This document shows positions 1-5,363 of a DNA stretch of 9,571 bases, piece after piece. Made by a program: the position numbers and the translations under genes. Each line of letters opens with the position of its first letter. The stretch's first letter is position 1. The stretch covers positions 1-9,571 of the forward strand of contig JAOZLR010000074.1 of the NCBI GenBank assembly GCA_029934735.1, in the 5' to 3' direction. This DNA comes from Bacteroidales bacterium. GTDB taxonomy: Bacteria; Bacteroidota; Bacteroidia; Bacteroidales; JAADJA01. The notes below the pieces were generated by a model. It was not told the origin of the DNA. It worked only from the letters and a program-made list of their open reading frames with translations, and did no database searches.

Positions 1-516
1 AGGTTTCTCTATAAATGCTCCTGAAATATCAGACTTTCTTGCCAGATTTTTAATAATCTGATTTCCCAGAGTAATTGCCGTTCCGCTGGGAGCATCCTTT
101 TTATGAACATGGTGGGTCTCCTCAATCATTACATCATATTCGGGATGTCTGTTCATTATGGCAGCCAGTCGTTTATTCATCTCAAAAAGGATATTTACAC
201 CAATACTAAAGTTGGATGCAACAAAGAGTGATTGGTTTTTTACGAGGCAGATATTTTCTATTTTCTCAAGTTCGTCATACCAGCCCGTAGTTCCAACAAC
301 AACAGATTTATTGATATTAAAACACCTTTTTATATTCTGCACTGCAGTATCAGGCTGACTAAAATCTATTACAACCTCCGAATCCATAATGGCAGAATAT
401 TCTGACTCCCAATCTTTATCAGTATCAATAGTGGCAGAAATAGTATGTCCACGTTCAATGGCAACTTTTTCAATCTCTTTGCCCATTTTACCGTATCCTG
501 AAATTGTTATTATCAT
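1..516 (-). CDS. dapB: 4-hydroxy-tetrahydrodipicolinate reductase, N-terminal 172 residues (runs off left edge)
   Basis: DapB reduces 4-hydroxy-tetrahydrodipicolinate to tetrahydrodipicolinate with NAD(P)H in the cytoplasm, a step of the diaminopimelate/lysine pathway that also feeds peptidoglycan. Translating the complement of 516 to 1 gives 172 codons without a stop. The Rossmann nucleotide loop is GYGKMG (7-12), a shortened form of the usual GAxGRMG. It is followed by DFS (51-53), GTTG (75-78), SNFSIGVN (101-108) and the catalytic/substrate block HHVHKKDAPSGTA (135-147), in which H135, H136 and K139 match the E. coli His-His-x-His-Lys site. The family is about 235-270 residues long, so the C-terminal quarter or more lies outside the window. 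The start is the first ATG, directly before the Rossmann strand. The gene lies 101 bp downstream of the DUF5683 gene on the same strand, probably in one transcript. Identity is secure; preference for NADH or NADPH cannot be read. Confidence 0.96.
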   Translation of the reverse strand, partial: MIITISGYGKMGKEIEKVAIERGHTISATIDTDKDWESEYSAIMDSEVVIDFSQPDTAVQNIKRCFNINKSVVVGTTGWYDELEKIENICLVKNQSLFVASNFSIGVNILFEMNKRLAAIMNRHPEYDVMIEETHHVHKKDAPSGTAITLGNQIIKNLARKSDISGAFIEKP

Positions 517-617
517 TTTATTTCCTAATTTTCAATTATCACAGAATTCTCCAGATTCTTCTTGTTTTCAATAATCTTGCATCACGGAAGTGTCTGTTAA
601 CCTCCATTTTAAAAATT

Positions 618-1289
618 CTATCTAATCCTCAATGTCAGCTTCACCCCTCCTCCACCGGGCTTAAAATTATAAAGTCCAGGATAAACAGCCGGCTCAATCT
701 TCATTGAAAGGTCATCATTAACATTCCATGTTGCCAAATGAGCATCTACTGTCGCATCCACAATGCTCAAGGCATACCAAACTCCCATCAGTATATAGCT
801 CAAATCCCTGTTTCGTCTGTAGTAGTTTTTAGAATCCATTAAAAAACTCTGAGGATATTTTTCTTCATATTCATTCACAGGAGGAGAGCCGTCATTTACA
901 AAACTATGGTAATATGCATCCCGATAGTCAACATACAATTTCTGGTTAAATGCAGCGAAGTATGCAAAAACACCAAATCCGGCATATACAATTGGCAACT
1001 TCCAATACTTCCTATTATAAATCTGTCCGAGGCCTGGAACCAGCGCCAGTAATGTAGCCTTATGAGGAGAAGGCTCAAATTCTTTTTTTACACTATCCGT
1101 TTCTACAATAACTTTATTAGCCGTAACCTTTAAAGAGTCAGAAGTCTGAGCATTTTGCGACAAAAGGGATTGAGGGTTGATAACGATAATAAATATCAAA
1201 ACGACTATGGCACTCCATAATCGCTTAAACCTCATCGCATTAAAATGCGACATCCTCATTACCGATATTTTAAAGATACTGCAACGCAT
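618..1289 (-). CDS. DUF5683 family envelope protein of unknown function
   Basis: I recognise a DUF5683 protein, a Bacteroidota family usually found just after parB; its function is not known. The open frame has 223 codons. Residues 23-45 form a signal-peptide-like segment: Arg/Lys followed by a long hydrophobic run ending in an S-L-L-S-Q-like cleavage region. Next come a short polar linker, the family signature PGLGQIYNRKYWK (85-97), a hydrophobic membrane-like segment (about 98-114), a Tyr/Arg-rich middle, a second hydrophobic stretch (about 163-178) and the conserved DAHLATWNV (182-190). A glycine-rich end (GGGG, 212-215) closes the protein. The coordinates are the longest frame. The start is uncertain: Met11, Met13 and Met19 are alternatives, and Met19 (codon at 1235) gives the most normal signal peptide. 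It lies between parB (91 bp upstream) and dapB (101 bp downstream), with a likely promoter of its own at 1361-1392. An inner-membrane or periplasmic location is inferred. Confidence 0.88.
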   Translation of the reverse strand: MRCSIFKISVMRMSHFNAMRFKRLWSAIVVLIFIIVINPQSLLSQNAQTSDSLKVTANKVIVETDSVKKEFEPSPHKATLLALVPGLGQIYNRKYWKLPIVYAGFGVFAYFAAFNQKLYVDYRDAYYHSFVNDGSPPVNEYEEKYPQSFLMDSKNYYRRNRDLSYILMGVWYALSIVDATVDAHLATWNVNDDLSMKIEPAVYPGLYNFKPGGGGVKLTLRIR

Positions 1290-1360
1290 AAACTTTACGA
1301 AAATCTTTCAAGCTAAATTTCTGGCACCTAACTAACTATTGTCGAAAAAAATTGGGGCTA

Positions 1361-1392
1361 CAAATTTAATAAGCACATTTTCATTTATCAAG
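1361..1392 (-). promoter_or_regulatory. Predicted Bacteroidota-type promoter for DUF5683-dapB
   Basis: On the minus strand the -7 box TAAATTTG (1368-1361) matches TAnnTTTG exactly. A CTTG (1392-1389), one mismatch from TTTG, lies 20 nt upstream, the same spacing as in the promoter at 3738-3769. The -33 box falls inside the last codons of parB. Transcription would begin near 1354, giving a leader of about 65-120 nt depending on which DUF5683 start is used. The sequence match is observed; activity is inferred. Confidence 0.5.
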
Positions 1393-2268
1393 GACATCAA
1401 TGATCCTTTGCAGGTCATCATCCGATTTGAATGGGATAACGATACTTCCACTATCTTTATTATTCCATTTTATATCAACCTTTGTTTCAAATCTACTTAT
1501 AAGCAAATCTCTGACTTCGCGAAAAGCATCAGGCAATTCCGGCTTCTGATTTTTTGGCTTATTCTTCGGTCTTCCTGTCGCTTCTTTAACCATTTTTTCC
1601 ACCTCACGAACTGACAACTGTTGTTTTACTGCTTCATTCAGGATATACAACTGCTCATCTTCATTTTCAACATTTATCAAAGCCCTGGCATGACCCATTG
1701 AAATCAGATTATCCCTAAGTGCCACCTGTACAGGAGCAGGCAGTCTAAGCAACCTGATATAATTTACAATTGTTGATCTGTCCTTCCCCACCCTTTTACT
1801 GAGCATCTCTTTAGTAAGGTCACATTCATCAAGAAGCCTCTGGTAGCTAATGGCAACGTCCAGAGAATTTAGGTCTTCCCTGTGAATATTCTCAATTAGA
1901 GCCATTTCCAGCATCTGCTGATCATTGGCAACCCTTATAAAGGCCGGCACCTTGTCATGTCCTGCAATCTTTGCCGCACGATATCTGCGCTCACCTGAAA
2001 TAAGTTGATATTTATCATAGCCCAATTTTCTGACAGTTACCGGTTGAATTATTCCCTGCTCCTTTATCGACAGGGCAAGCTCCAGCAAAGCCTTTTCTTC
2101 AAACCGATTTCTTGGTTGAAAAGGGTTAGATTCTATTTTCTCTATGGCAATATTAGCAATGGCACCTGCAACATAGTTTCCTGATATGTCGCTGGATGTA
2201 ATGTCAGTATCGGGACTCTCGAGAATAGCACTCAGTCCCCGCCCAAGAGCTGATTTCTTAGTTTTCAT
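1381..2268 (-). CDS. parB: Chromosome partitioning protein ParB (parS-binding CTPase)
   Basis: ParB binds parS sites near the replication origin, loads and slides as a CTP-dependent clamp, and drives origin segregation with ParA. The 295 residues show the full chromosomal ParB layout. Residues 4-15 are the KKSALGRGLSAI tail typical of the family; its basic N-terminus usually contacts ParA and stimulates its ATPase. NPFQPR (48-53) and QGIIQPV (71-77) come next, then the arginine patch GERRYRAA (92-99) and ENIHREDLN (126-134), both part of the CTP pocket. A helix-turn-helix follows at about 151-172 (LTKEMLSKRVGKDRSTIVNY) with MGHARAL (191-197). A lysine/proline-rich linker (about 232-245) leads to the C-terminal dimerisation domain (about 246-295). 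The ATG overlaps the end of parA by 11 bp, so translation is probably coupled. No parS palindrome was seen in the window. Confidence 0.97.
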   Translation of the reverse strand: MKTKKSALGRGLSAILESPDTDITSSDISGNYVAGAIANIAIEKIESNPFQPRNRFEEKALLELALSIKEQGIIQPVTVRKLGYDKYQLISGERRYRAAKIAGHDKVPAFIRVANDQQMLEMALIENIHREDLNSLDVAISYQRLLDECDLTKEMLSKRVGKDRSTIVNYIRLLRLPAPVQVALRDNLISMGHARALINVENEDEQLYILNEAVKQQLSVREVEKMVKEATGRPKNKPKNQKPELPDAFREVRDLLISRFETKVDIKWNNKDSGSIVIPFKSDDDLQRIIDVLDK

Positions 2269-3073
2269 TTACAATATCAATTTGTTTTTCCTCATCGCTT
2301 ATCCTGGTCATCCCGTTTTTCTGCAATATCTCCCTGGCAAGGTTCAAATAATTAATAGCTCCGGAGCTGCTCGCATCAAACTCAATAATATTTTCTCCAA
2401 AACTCGGGGCTTCTCCAAGCTTTGTGTTTCGATGTATAATAGTGTCGAAAACCATTTGCTGGAAATGTGTCTTCACCTCCTCAACAACCTGTTTTCCAAG
2501 TCTGAGTCTCTGATCGAACATTGTCAGTAGAATGCCTTCGATATCAAGCTCCTGATTCAGCCTCGACTGCACAATTTTAATTGTATTCAACAGTTTCCCA
2601 AGTCCTTCCAAAGCAAAATATTCGCACTGCACAGGAATAATCACAGAATCGGAAGCTGTTAGAGCATTCACTGTTATCAATCCTAATGAAGGTGAACAAT
2701 CAATAACAATGAAGTCATAATCATCCTTAACCTTGTTAATAACTTTCCGCATCATTTTTTCTCTATTGGGAAGATTGATCATTTCTATCTCTGCACCGAC
2801 AAGGTCGATATGAGCAGGAAGTAGATCCAGATTAGGAGTCTCTGTGTTAACAATGGTTTTTTCAGGATCGACATCATCAATTATACATTCATAAATACTT
2901 GTCTTAACGTTTTTCGGTTCAATTCCGACTCCGGAAGTAGCATTAGCCTGAGGGTCAGCATCAATTAAAAGAGTTTTATGTTCAAGGATGGCAAAGCCGC
3001 CAGCGAGGTTTATTGCTGTTGTGGTTTTCCCGACTCCACCTTTTTGATTTGCAATTGAAATGACTTTTCCCAT
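2258..3073 (-). CDS. parA: Chromosome partitioning ATPase ParA/Soj
   Basis: A cytoplasmic ATPase that dimerises with ATP, binds DNA non-specifically and moves ParB-parS complexes apart; in other bacteria the Soj form also acts on DnaA. The 271 residues start with the deviant Walker A motif KGGVGKTTT (11-19), where K11 is the signature lysine reaching across the dimer and K16 the P-loop lysine. LIDADPQAN (36-44) holds the catalytic aspartate D40. Walker B is FIVIDCSPSLG (121-131, D125). PVQCEYFALEGL (147-158) and the C-terminal FGENIIEFDASSSGAINY (225-242) are typical of chromosomal Soj proteins. The short N-terminus, with no helix-turn-helix before the P-loop, excludes plasmid type Ia ParA. 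The ATG lies directly before the GKVISIANQ strand, with a promoter-like box about 43-50 bp upstream. parB overlaps its 3' end. Confidence 0.97.
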   Translation of the reverse strand: MGKVISIANQKGGVGKTTTAINLAGGFAILEHKTLLIDADPQANATSGVGIEPKNVKTSIYECIIDDVDPEKTIVNTETPNLDLLPAHIDLVGAEIEMINLPNREKMMRKVINKVKDDYDFIVIDCSPSLGLITVNALTASDSVIIPVQCEYFALEGLGKLLNTIKIVQSRLNQELDIEGILLTMFDQRLRLGKQVVEEVKTHFQQMVFDTIIHRNTKLGEAPSFGENIIEFDASSSGAINYLNLAREILQKNGMTRISDEEKQIDIVNEN

Positions 3074-3115
3074 AGCACTTGTTATTATCTATATTCTTAT
3101 CTTTTTGATATGGGA

Positions 3116-3123
3116 CAAAAATA
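3116..3123 (-). promoter_or_regulatory. Predicted -7 promoter box for parA-parB
   Basis: TATTTTTG on the minus strand fits TAnnTTTG exactly and lies 43 bp before the parA ATG, so the leader would be about 35 nt. The -33 element is poor: the best candidate is TTTA (3149-3146) at a 22-nt spacing. The box lies downstream of the terminator at 3203-3236, as expected if parA starts its own transcript. The match is seen; function is inferred. Confidence 0.4.
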
Positions 3124-3202
3124 CAATTTATAACTCCAGCCTGATTAAAGAAAATATTAACAATTACAGGGAGTCTGTTAACATCTACTACATCTACTAT
3201 AA

Positions 3203-3236
3203 AAACAAAAAGGCTGTTCACCAAAGCAAACAGCCT
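3203..3236 (-). terminator. Rho-independent terminator of the DUF3276 gene
   Basis: Reading the minus strand, an 8-bp perfect stem AGGCTGTT/AACAGCCT (arms 3236-3229 and 3218-3211, 10-nt loop) is followed at once by TTTTTGTTTT. It begins 20 nt after the DUF3276 stop codon and upstream of the parA promoter box, so it separates the DUF3276 transcript from parAB. On the plus strand the downstream side has no T-run, so it should act in one direction only. Confidence 0.8.
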
Positions 3237-3256
3237 GAATATTAATTATGTATAAA

Positions 3257-3697
3257 CTATTCTTTAGTCTCTTCAGAAGAGTCGCTATCAGATGTCTCGG
3301 TATCTTTTCCGAGATCTTCAAAATCAATATCTGTATGCGGGTCTGGTGCTGGTGCAGGAGTAATTGTTTCAGTCTCCTCTATTTTAATCGGCTCTTCAGG
3401 CACTTTTCCTGTCTGGATAAAATCAATCACATCACTTAAACCATTTGAAAACTTCTCAAAGTCCTCTTTATAAAGGAACAATTTGTGTTTTTCATAAAAG
3501 AATTTACCCTGTTCATTGTTGAATCTTCTTTTACTTTCAGTAATGGTCAAATAGTACTCATTCGACCTGGTGGCTTTTACATCAAAAAAATAGGTTCTTT
3601 TCCCGGCTCTTACAGTTTTGGAAAAAATCTCCTCTCTTACCTGATCATACGAATGACCGGTATTCTGATCTTTGTCTTTGTTTTCTTGCTCTTCCAT
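3257..3697 (-). CDS. DUF3276 family PUR-alpha-like nucleic-acid-binding protein
   Basis: The core matches DUF3276, a small Bacteroidota/spirochaete family with the PUR fold, related to eukaryotic Pur-alpha, that binds single-stranded DNA and RNA. The target in this organism is unknown. Of 146 residues, 1-17 are a charged Glu/Lys/Asn-rich lead. The PUR domain covers about 18-98: EIFSKTVRAGKRTYFFDVKA (23-42), then SNEYYLTITESKRRF (45-59), then a helix-rich KEDFEKFSNGLSDVIDFI (77-94). The last 46 residues form a disordered, very acidic tail with a Pro-Ala repeat (PAPAPDP, 114-120) and many Asp/Glu/Ser. Such an acidic tail could limit or tune binding to nucleic acid; this is inference. The start is the first ATG and is well placed about 34 nt after the predicted transcription start. 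The gene is a single transcription unit with its own promoter and terminator and is divergent from the NlpC/P60 gene. Confidence 0.92.
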   Translation of the reverse strand: MEEQENKDKDQNTGHSYDQVREEIFSKTVRAGKRTYFFDVKATRSNEYYLTITESKRRFNNEQGKFFYEKHKLFLYKEDFEKFSNGLSDVIDFIQTGKVPEEPIKIEETETITPAPAPDPHTDIDFEDLGKDTETSDSDSSEETKE

Positions 3698-3737
3698 GCT
3701 AATTCTATTTCAAATATTTCATTTAATTGACACACCG

Positions 3738-3769
3738 CAAATATATATAATTATTTAAACGCTAACAAA
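3738..3769 (-). promoter_or_regulatory. Predicted Bacteroidota-type promoter of the DUF3276 gene
   Basis: On the minus strand a perfect TTTG (3769-3766) and a perfect TATATTTG (3745-3738) are separated by 20 nt. This is the best match to the Bacteroidota -33/-7 promoter in the window. Transcription would start near 3731 and give a leader of about 34 nt before the ATG at 3697. Confidence 0.7.
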
Positions 3770-3875
3770 AAAAAATATTTTTTATGATATTATTTTCAAA
3801 TCTAACTCCCTGGTCAATCTTGTATAGACAAAATTTTACTTAGCAGATTTCAAACACTTCTTGCAAAAAACATTA

Positions 3876-3883
3876 TATCTTTG
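3876..3883 (+). promoter_or_regulatory. Predicted -7 promoter box of the NlpC/P60 gene
   Basis: TATCTTTG fits TAnnTTTG exactly and ends 23 nt before the ATG at 3907, giving a leader of about 17 nt. No good TTTG lies about 20 nt upstream; TTTC (3848-3851) at a 24-nt spacing is the nearest. It is divergent from the DUF3276 promoter, and the two -7 boxes are about 130 bp apart. Confidence 0.45.
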
Positions 3884-3906
3884 CACTTTTATATCATTCA
3901 ATATTA

Positions 3907-4689
3907 ATGACAGAATTTGGTATTTGCTGTTTAAGCGTCGTGCCTGTCAGGGCAGAGCCTTCGGAAAGAGTCGAAATGGTTACTCAACTTCTTTTCGGAG
4001 AACTTGTAGTTATTAATTCGGAAAATGATAATTGGTATCATATAAGAATTGTATATGATAATTATGAAGGATGGATATATAAAACAATGATATTGCCTGT
4101 TGAGGAAGAGGAATTTATAAATCTTAACAAAAGCCCTGTACAACATACAATAGACATTGTTGATGTAGTCAAGAAAACCTCAACAAGTGATCTTTTTCCT
4201 GTTCTCATAGGAAGTTCAATAAGGAACATTAGCAAAAATCATTTCTTTGTTGGTGATAACAAATATCAGTTTATGGGACAATTGAGTAAACCTGATTATA
4301 CTATTAATTATTCAGTTATACTTGAAAATGCCAGATCCTTTCTAAATGCACCATATCTTTGGGGAGGAAAAACTCCTTTCGGTGTTGATTGCTCGGGTTT
4401 CACGCAGCAGGTATTTAAGATTAGCGGGGTGAAATTACTCAGGGATGCCTCACAACAGGCGACTCAGGGTGAGTTGGTCAGTTTCATCAGTGAAGCAGAG
4501 CCTGGCGACCTTGCTTTTTTTGATAATGATGAAGGAAAAATTGTTCACGTTGGAATAGTTATGGAAAGACAAAAAATAATCCATGCTTCCGGCAAGGTAA
4601 GAATTGACACCATCGACCATCAGGGAATATATAATAATGAAACAAAAAGCTACACTCATAAACTCAGACTGATTAAGAGAATCATTTAG
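3907..4689 (+). CDS. SH3-domain NlpC/P60 family cysteine peptidase
   Basis: A probable gamma-D-glutamyl-diamino-acid endopeptidase that cuts peptidoglycan stem peptides, by analogy with SH3b-NlpC/P60 enzymes such as YkfC. Of 260 residues, the first part (about 5-62) is a bacterial SH3 domain: LSVVPVRAEPSERVEMVTQL (9-28), then the WYHIRIVYDNYEGWIYK region (43-59). A second, weaker SH3-like part may occupy about 80-128. The NlpC/P60 catalytic domain covers about 137-258. Its Cys is in GVDCSGF (159-165, C162), the His in IVHVGIVM (212-219, H214), and a further conserved His in IIHASG (224-229, H226). PYLWGGKTPFG (149-159) is the usual lead-in. The ATG at 3907 fits the domain start and the promoter box. 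No signal peptide or lipobox is visible, so the enzyme may act in the cytoplasm on recycled wall peptides; that is inference. Monocistronic, with no clear terminator after it. Confidence 0.92.
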   Translation: MTEFGICCLSVVPVRAEPSERVEMVTQLLFGELVVINSENDNWYHIRIVYDNYEGWIYKTMILPVEEEEFINLNKSPVQHTIDIVDVVKKTSTSDLFPVLIGSSIRNISKNHFFVGDNKYQFMGQLSKPDYTINYSVILENARSFLNAPYLWGGKTPFGVDCSGFTQQVFKISGVKLLRDASQQATQGELVSFISEAEPGDLAFFDNDEGKIVHVGIVMERQKIIHASGKVRIDTIDHQGIYNNETKSYTHKLRLIKRII

Positions 4690-5015
4690 ATGTAAAGAAA
4701 TTCTGTCAGTATCCTAACCTGGATAAACCAGAAATTTCAAATTGCACCTTACTTTGCTACCAAAATTTTGTATTTTTTATATTGGTTTCTGTTACTTATT
4801 TGACAATTATTACTTGCTATTTGTTATTTTCTGCCAAAAATTACACGAATATTAGAAATAAGATACTAAAGGATAAATTTTTTCTCAAACTATAATTTAT
4901 TGAAATACAGATATAATTCGGGAACCGGCTAAATCAAATCGCATAAGTATCACTATTTGGCATAGTTTCTGAGAGAACAGCAAAAAATATAATTAGTTAA
5001 CAAAATAAAAATAAG
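4690..5015. other. 326-bp intergenic region, no gene seen
   Basis: This AT-rich gap separates the NlpC/P60 gene from the thioredoxin gene. I see no convincing reading frame, RNA gene or strong terminator. A weak 5-bp hairpin TATCC/GGATA (4710-4725) has no T-run. A perfect 10-bp palindrome CAAAATTTTG (4761-4770) is followed by TATTTTTTAT. An ACTAT/ATAGT inverted repeat lies at 4952-4966. No exact TAnnTTTG occurs on the plus strand, so the promoter of the thioredoxin operon, which should lie here, cannot be placed. Confidence 0.6.
4952..4966. repeat. Short inverted repeat upstream of the thioredoxin operon
   Basis: ACTAT and ATAGT arms of 5 bp flank TTGGC, centred 57 bp before the ATG at 5016. 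The place and symmetry would suit a regulator's operator, but arms this short arise by chance in AT-rich DNA. No regulator gene lies next to it. Confidence 0.25.
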
Positions 5016-5354
5016 ATGCTACAGACAAATTTAAAGCACGTTGAATCTGAAGGGCAATACAATGAGACTCTTCAAAATAATGAAAATGTAATGATATGCT
5101 GCGGCAGAATGGGACCTATGTGTGTTCCCGTTTACGATGCAATGGAAGATTTGGAAAAAGAATATACAAATATTAAATTCTATGATATGGATTTTGACAT
5201 TCCTGATGCGCATGTTATTCGTAATCTTCCTGAGTGCAGGGGTTTTATGGGACTTCCATTTACCGTTTACTATAAAAATGGGAAGGTTGTTACTGCTACC
5301 ACAAGCATTCAAAATTATGAACAAATAAAAGAAATTCTTGAAAGAGAATATTAA
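5016..5354 (+). CDS. Atypical thioredoxin-like protein with CCGRMGPMC active-site region
   Basis: A small cytoplasmic thiol-disulfide carrier, expected to take electrons from the reductase encoded 9 bp downstream. The 112 residues show a thioredoxin fold: strand ENVMIC (23-28), helix PVYDAMEDLEKEY (38-50), strand NIKFYDMDFD (52-61), a cis-proline loop GLPFTVYYKNGK (79-90, Pro81) and a C-terminal helix (about 99-110). The usual WCGPC is absent. In its place is Cys28-Cys29-Gly-Arg-Met-Gly-Pro-Met-Cys36, with a fourth cysteine at 74 close to the cis-Pro loop. The spacing between Cys29 and Cys36 (CX6C) is longer than CXXC, so which pair forms the redox disulfide is unclear. All these positions are ordinary TGC/TGT codons; no in-frame TGA is present, so this is not a selenocysteine version. 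No signal peptide. The protein belongs to the thioredoxin superfamily with confidence; its substrate is unknown. Confidence 0.88.
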   Translation: MLQTNLKHVESEGQYNETLQNNENVMICCGRMGPMCVPVYDAMEDLEKEYTNIKFYDMDFDIPDAHVIRNLPECRGFMGLPFTVYYKNGKVVTATTSIQNYEQIKEILEREY

Positions 5355-5363
5355 GAATAAGCT

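Noticed and set aside
539..607. A 22-codon minus-strand frame between the DUF5683 gene and dapB, starting MEVNRHFRD
   Set aside because: It encodes a short basic peptide and lies between co-directional genes, but it has no start signal or recognisable family, and frames this short are expected by chance.
1381..3073. Plasmid or mobile-element partition system
   Set aside because: ParA lacks a helix-turn-helix lead, ParB has the full chromosomal layout, and the neighbours (DUF5683, dapB) are chromosomal housekeeping genes.
1..3697. Plus-strand open frames opposite the minus-strand genes
   Set aside because: Each lies fully or mostly over a gene with clear family motifs on the minus strand; their translations show no recognisable domain.
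4710..4725. Hairpin TATCC/GGATA after the NlpC/P60 gene as a terminator
   Set aside because: The stem is only 5 bp and no T-run follows.
5097..5102. Selenocysteine version of the thioredoxin
   Set aside because: Codons 28 and 29 are both TGC and there is no in-frame TGA in the gene.
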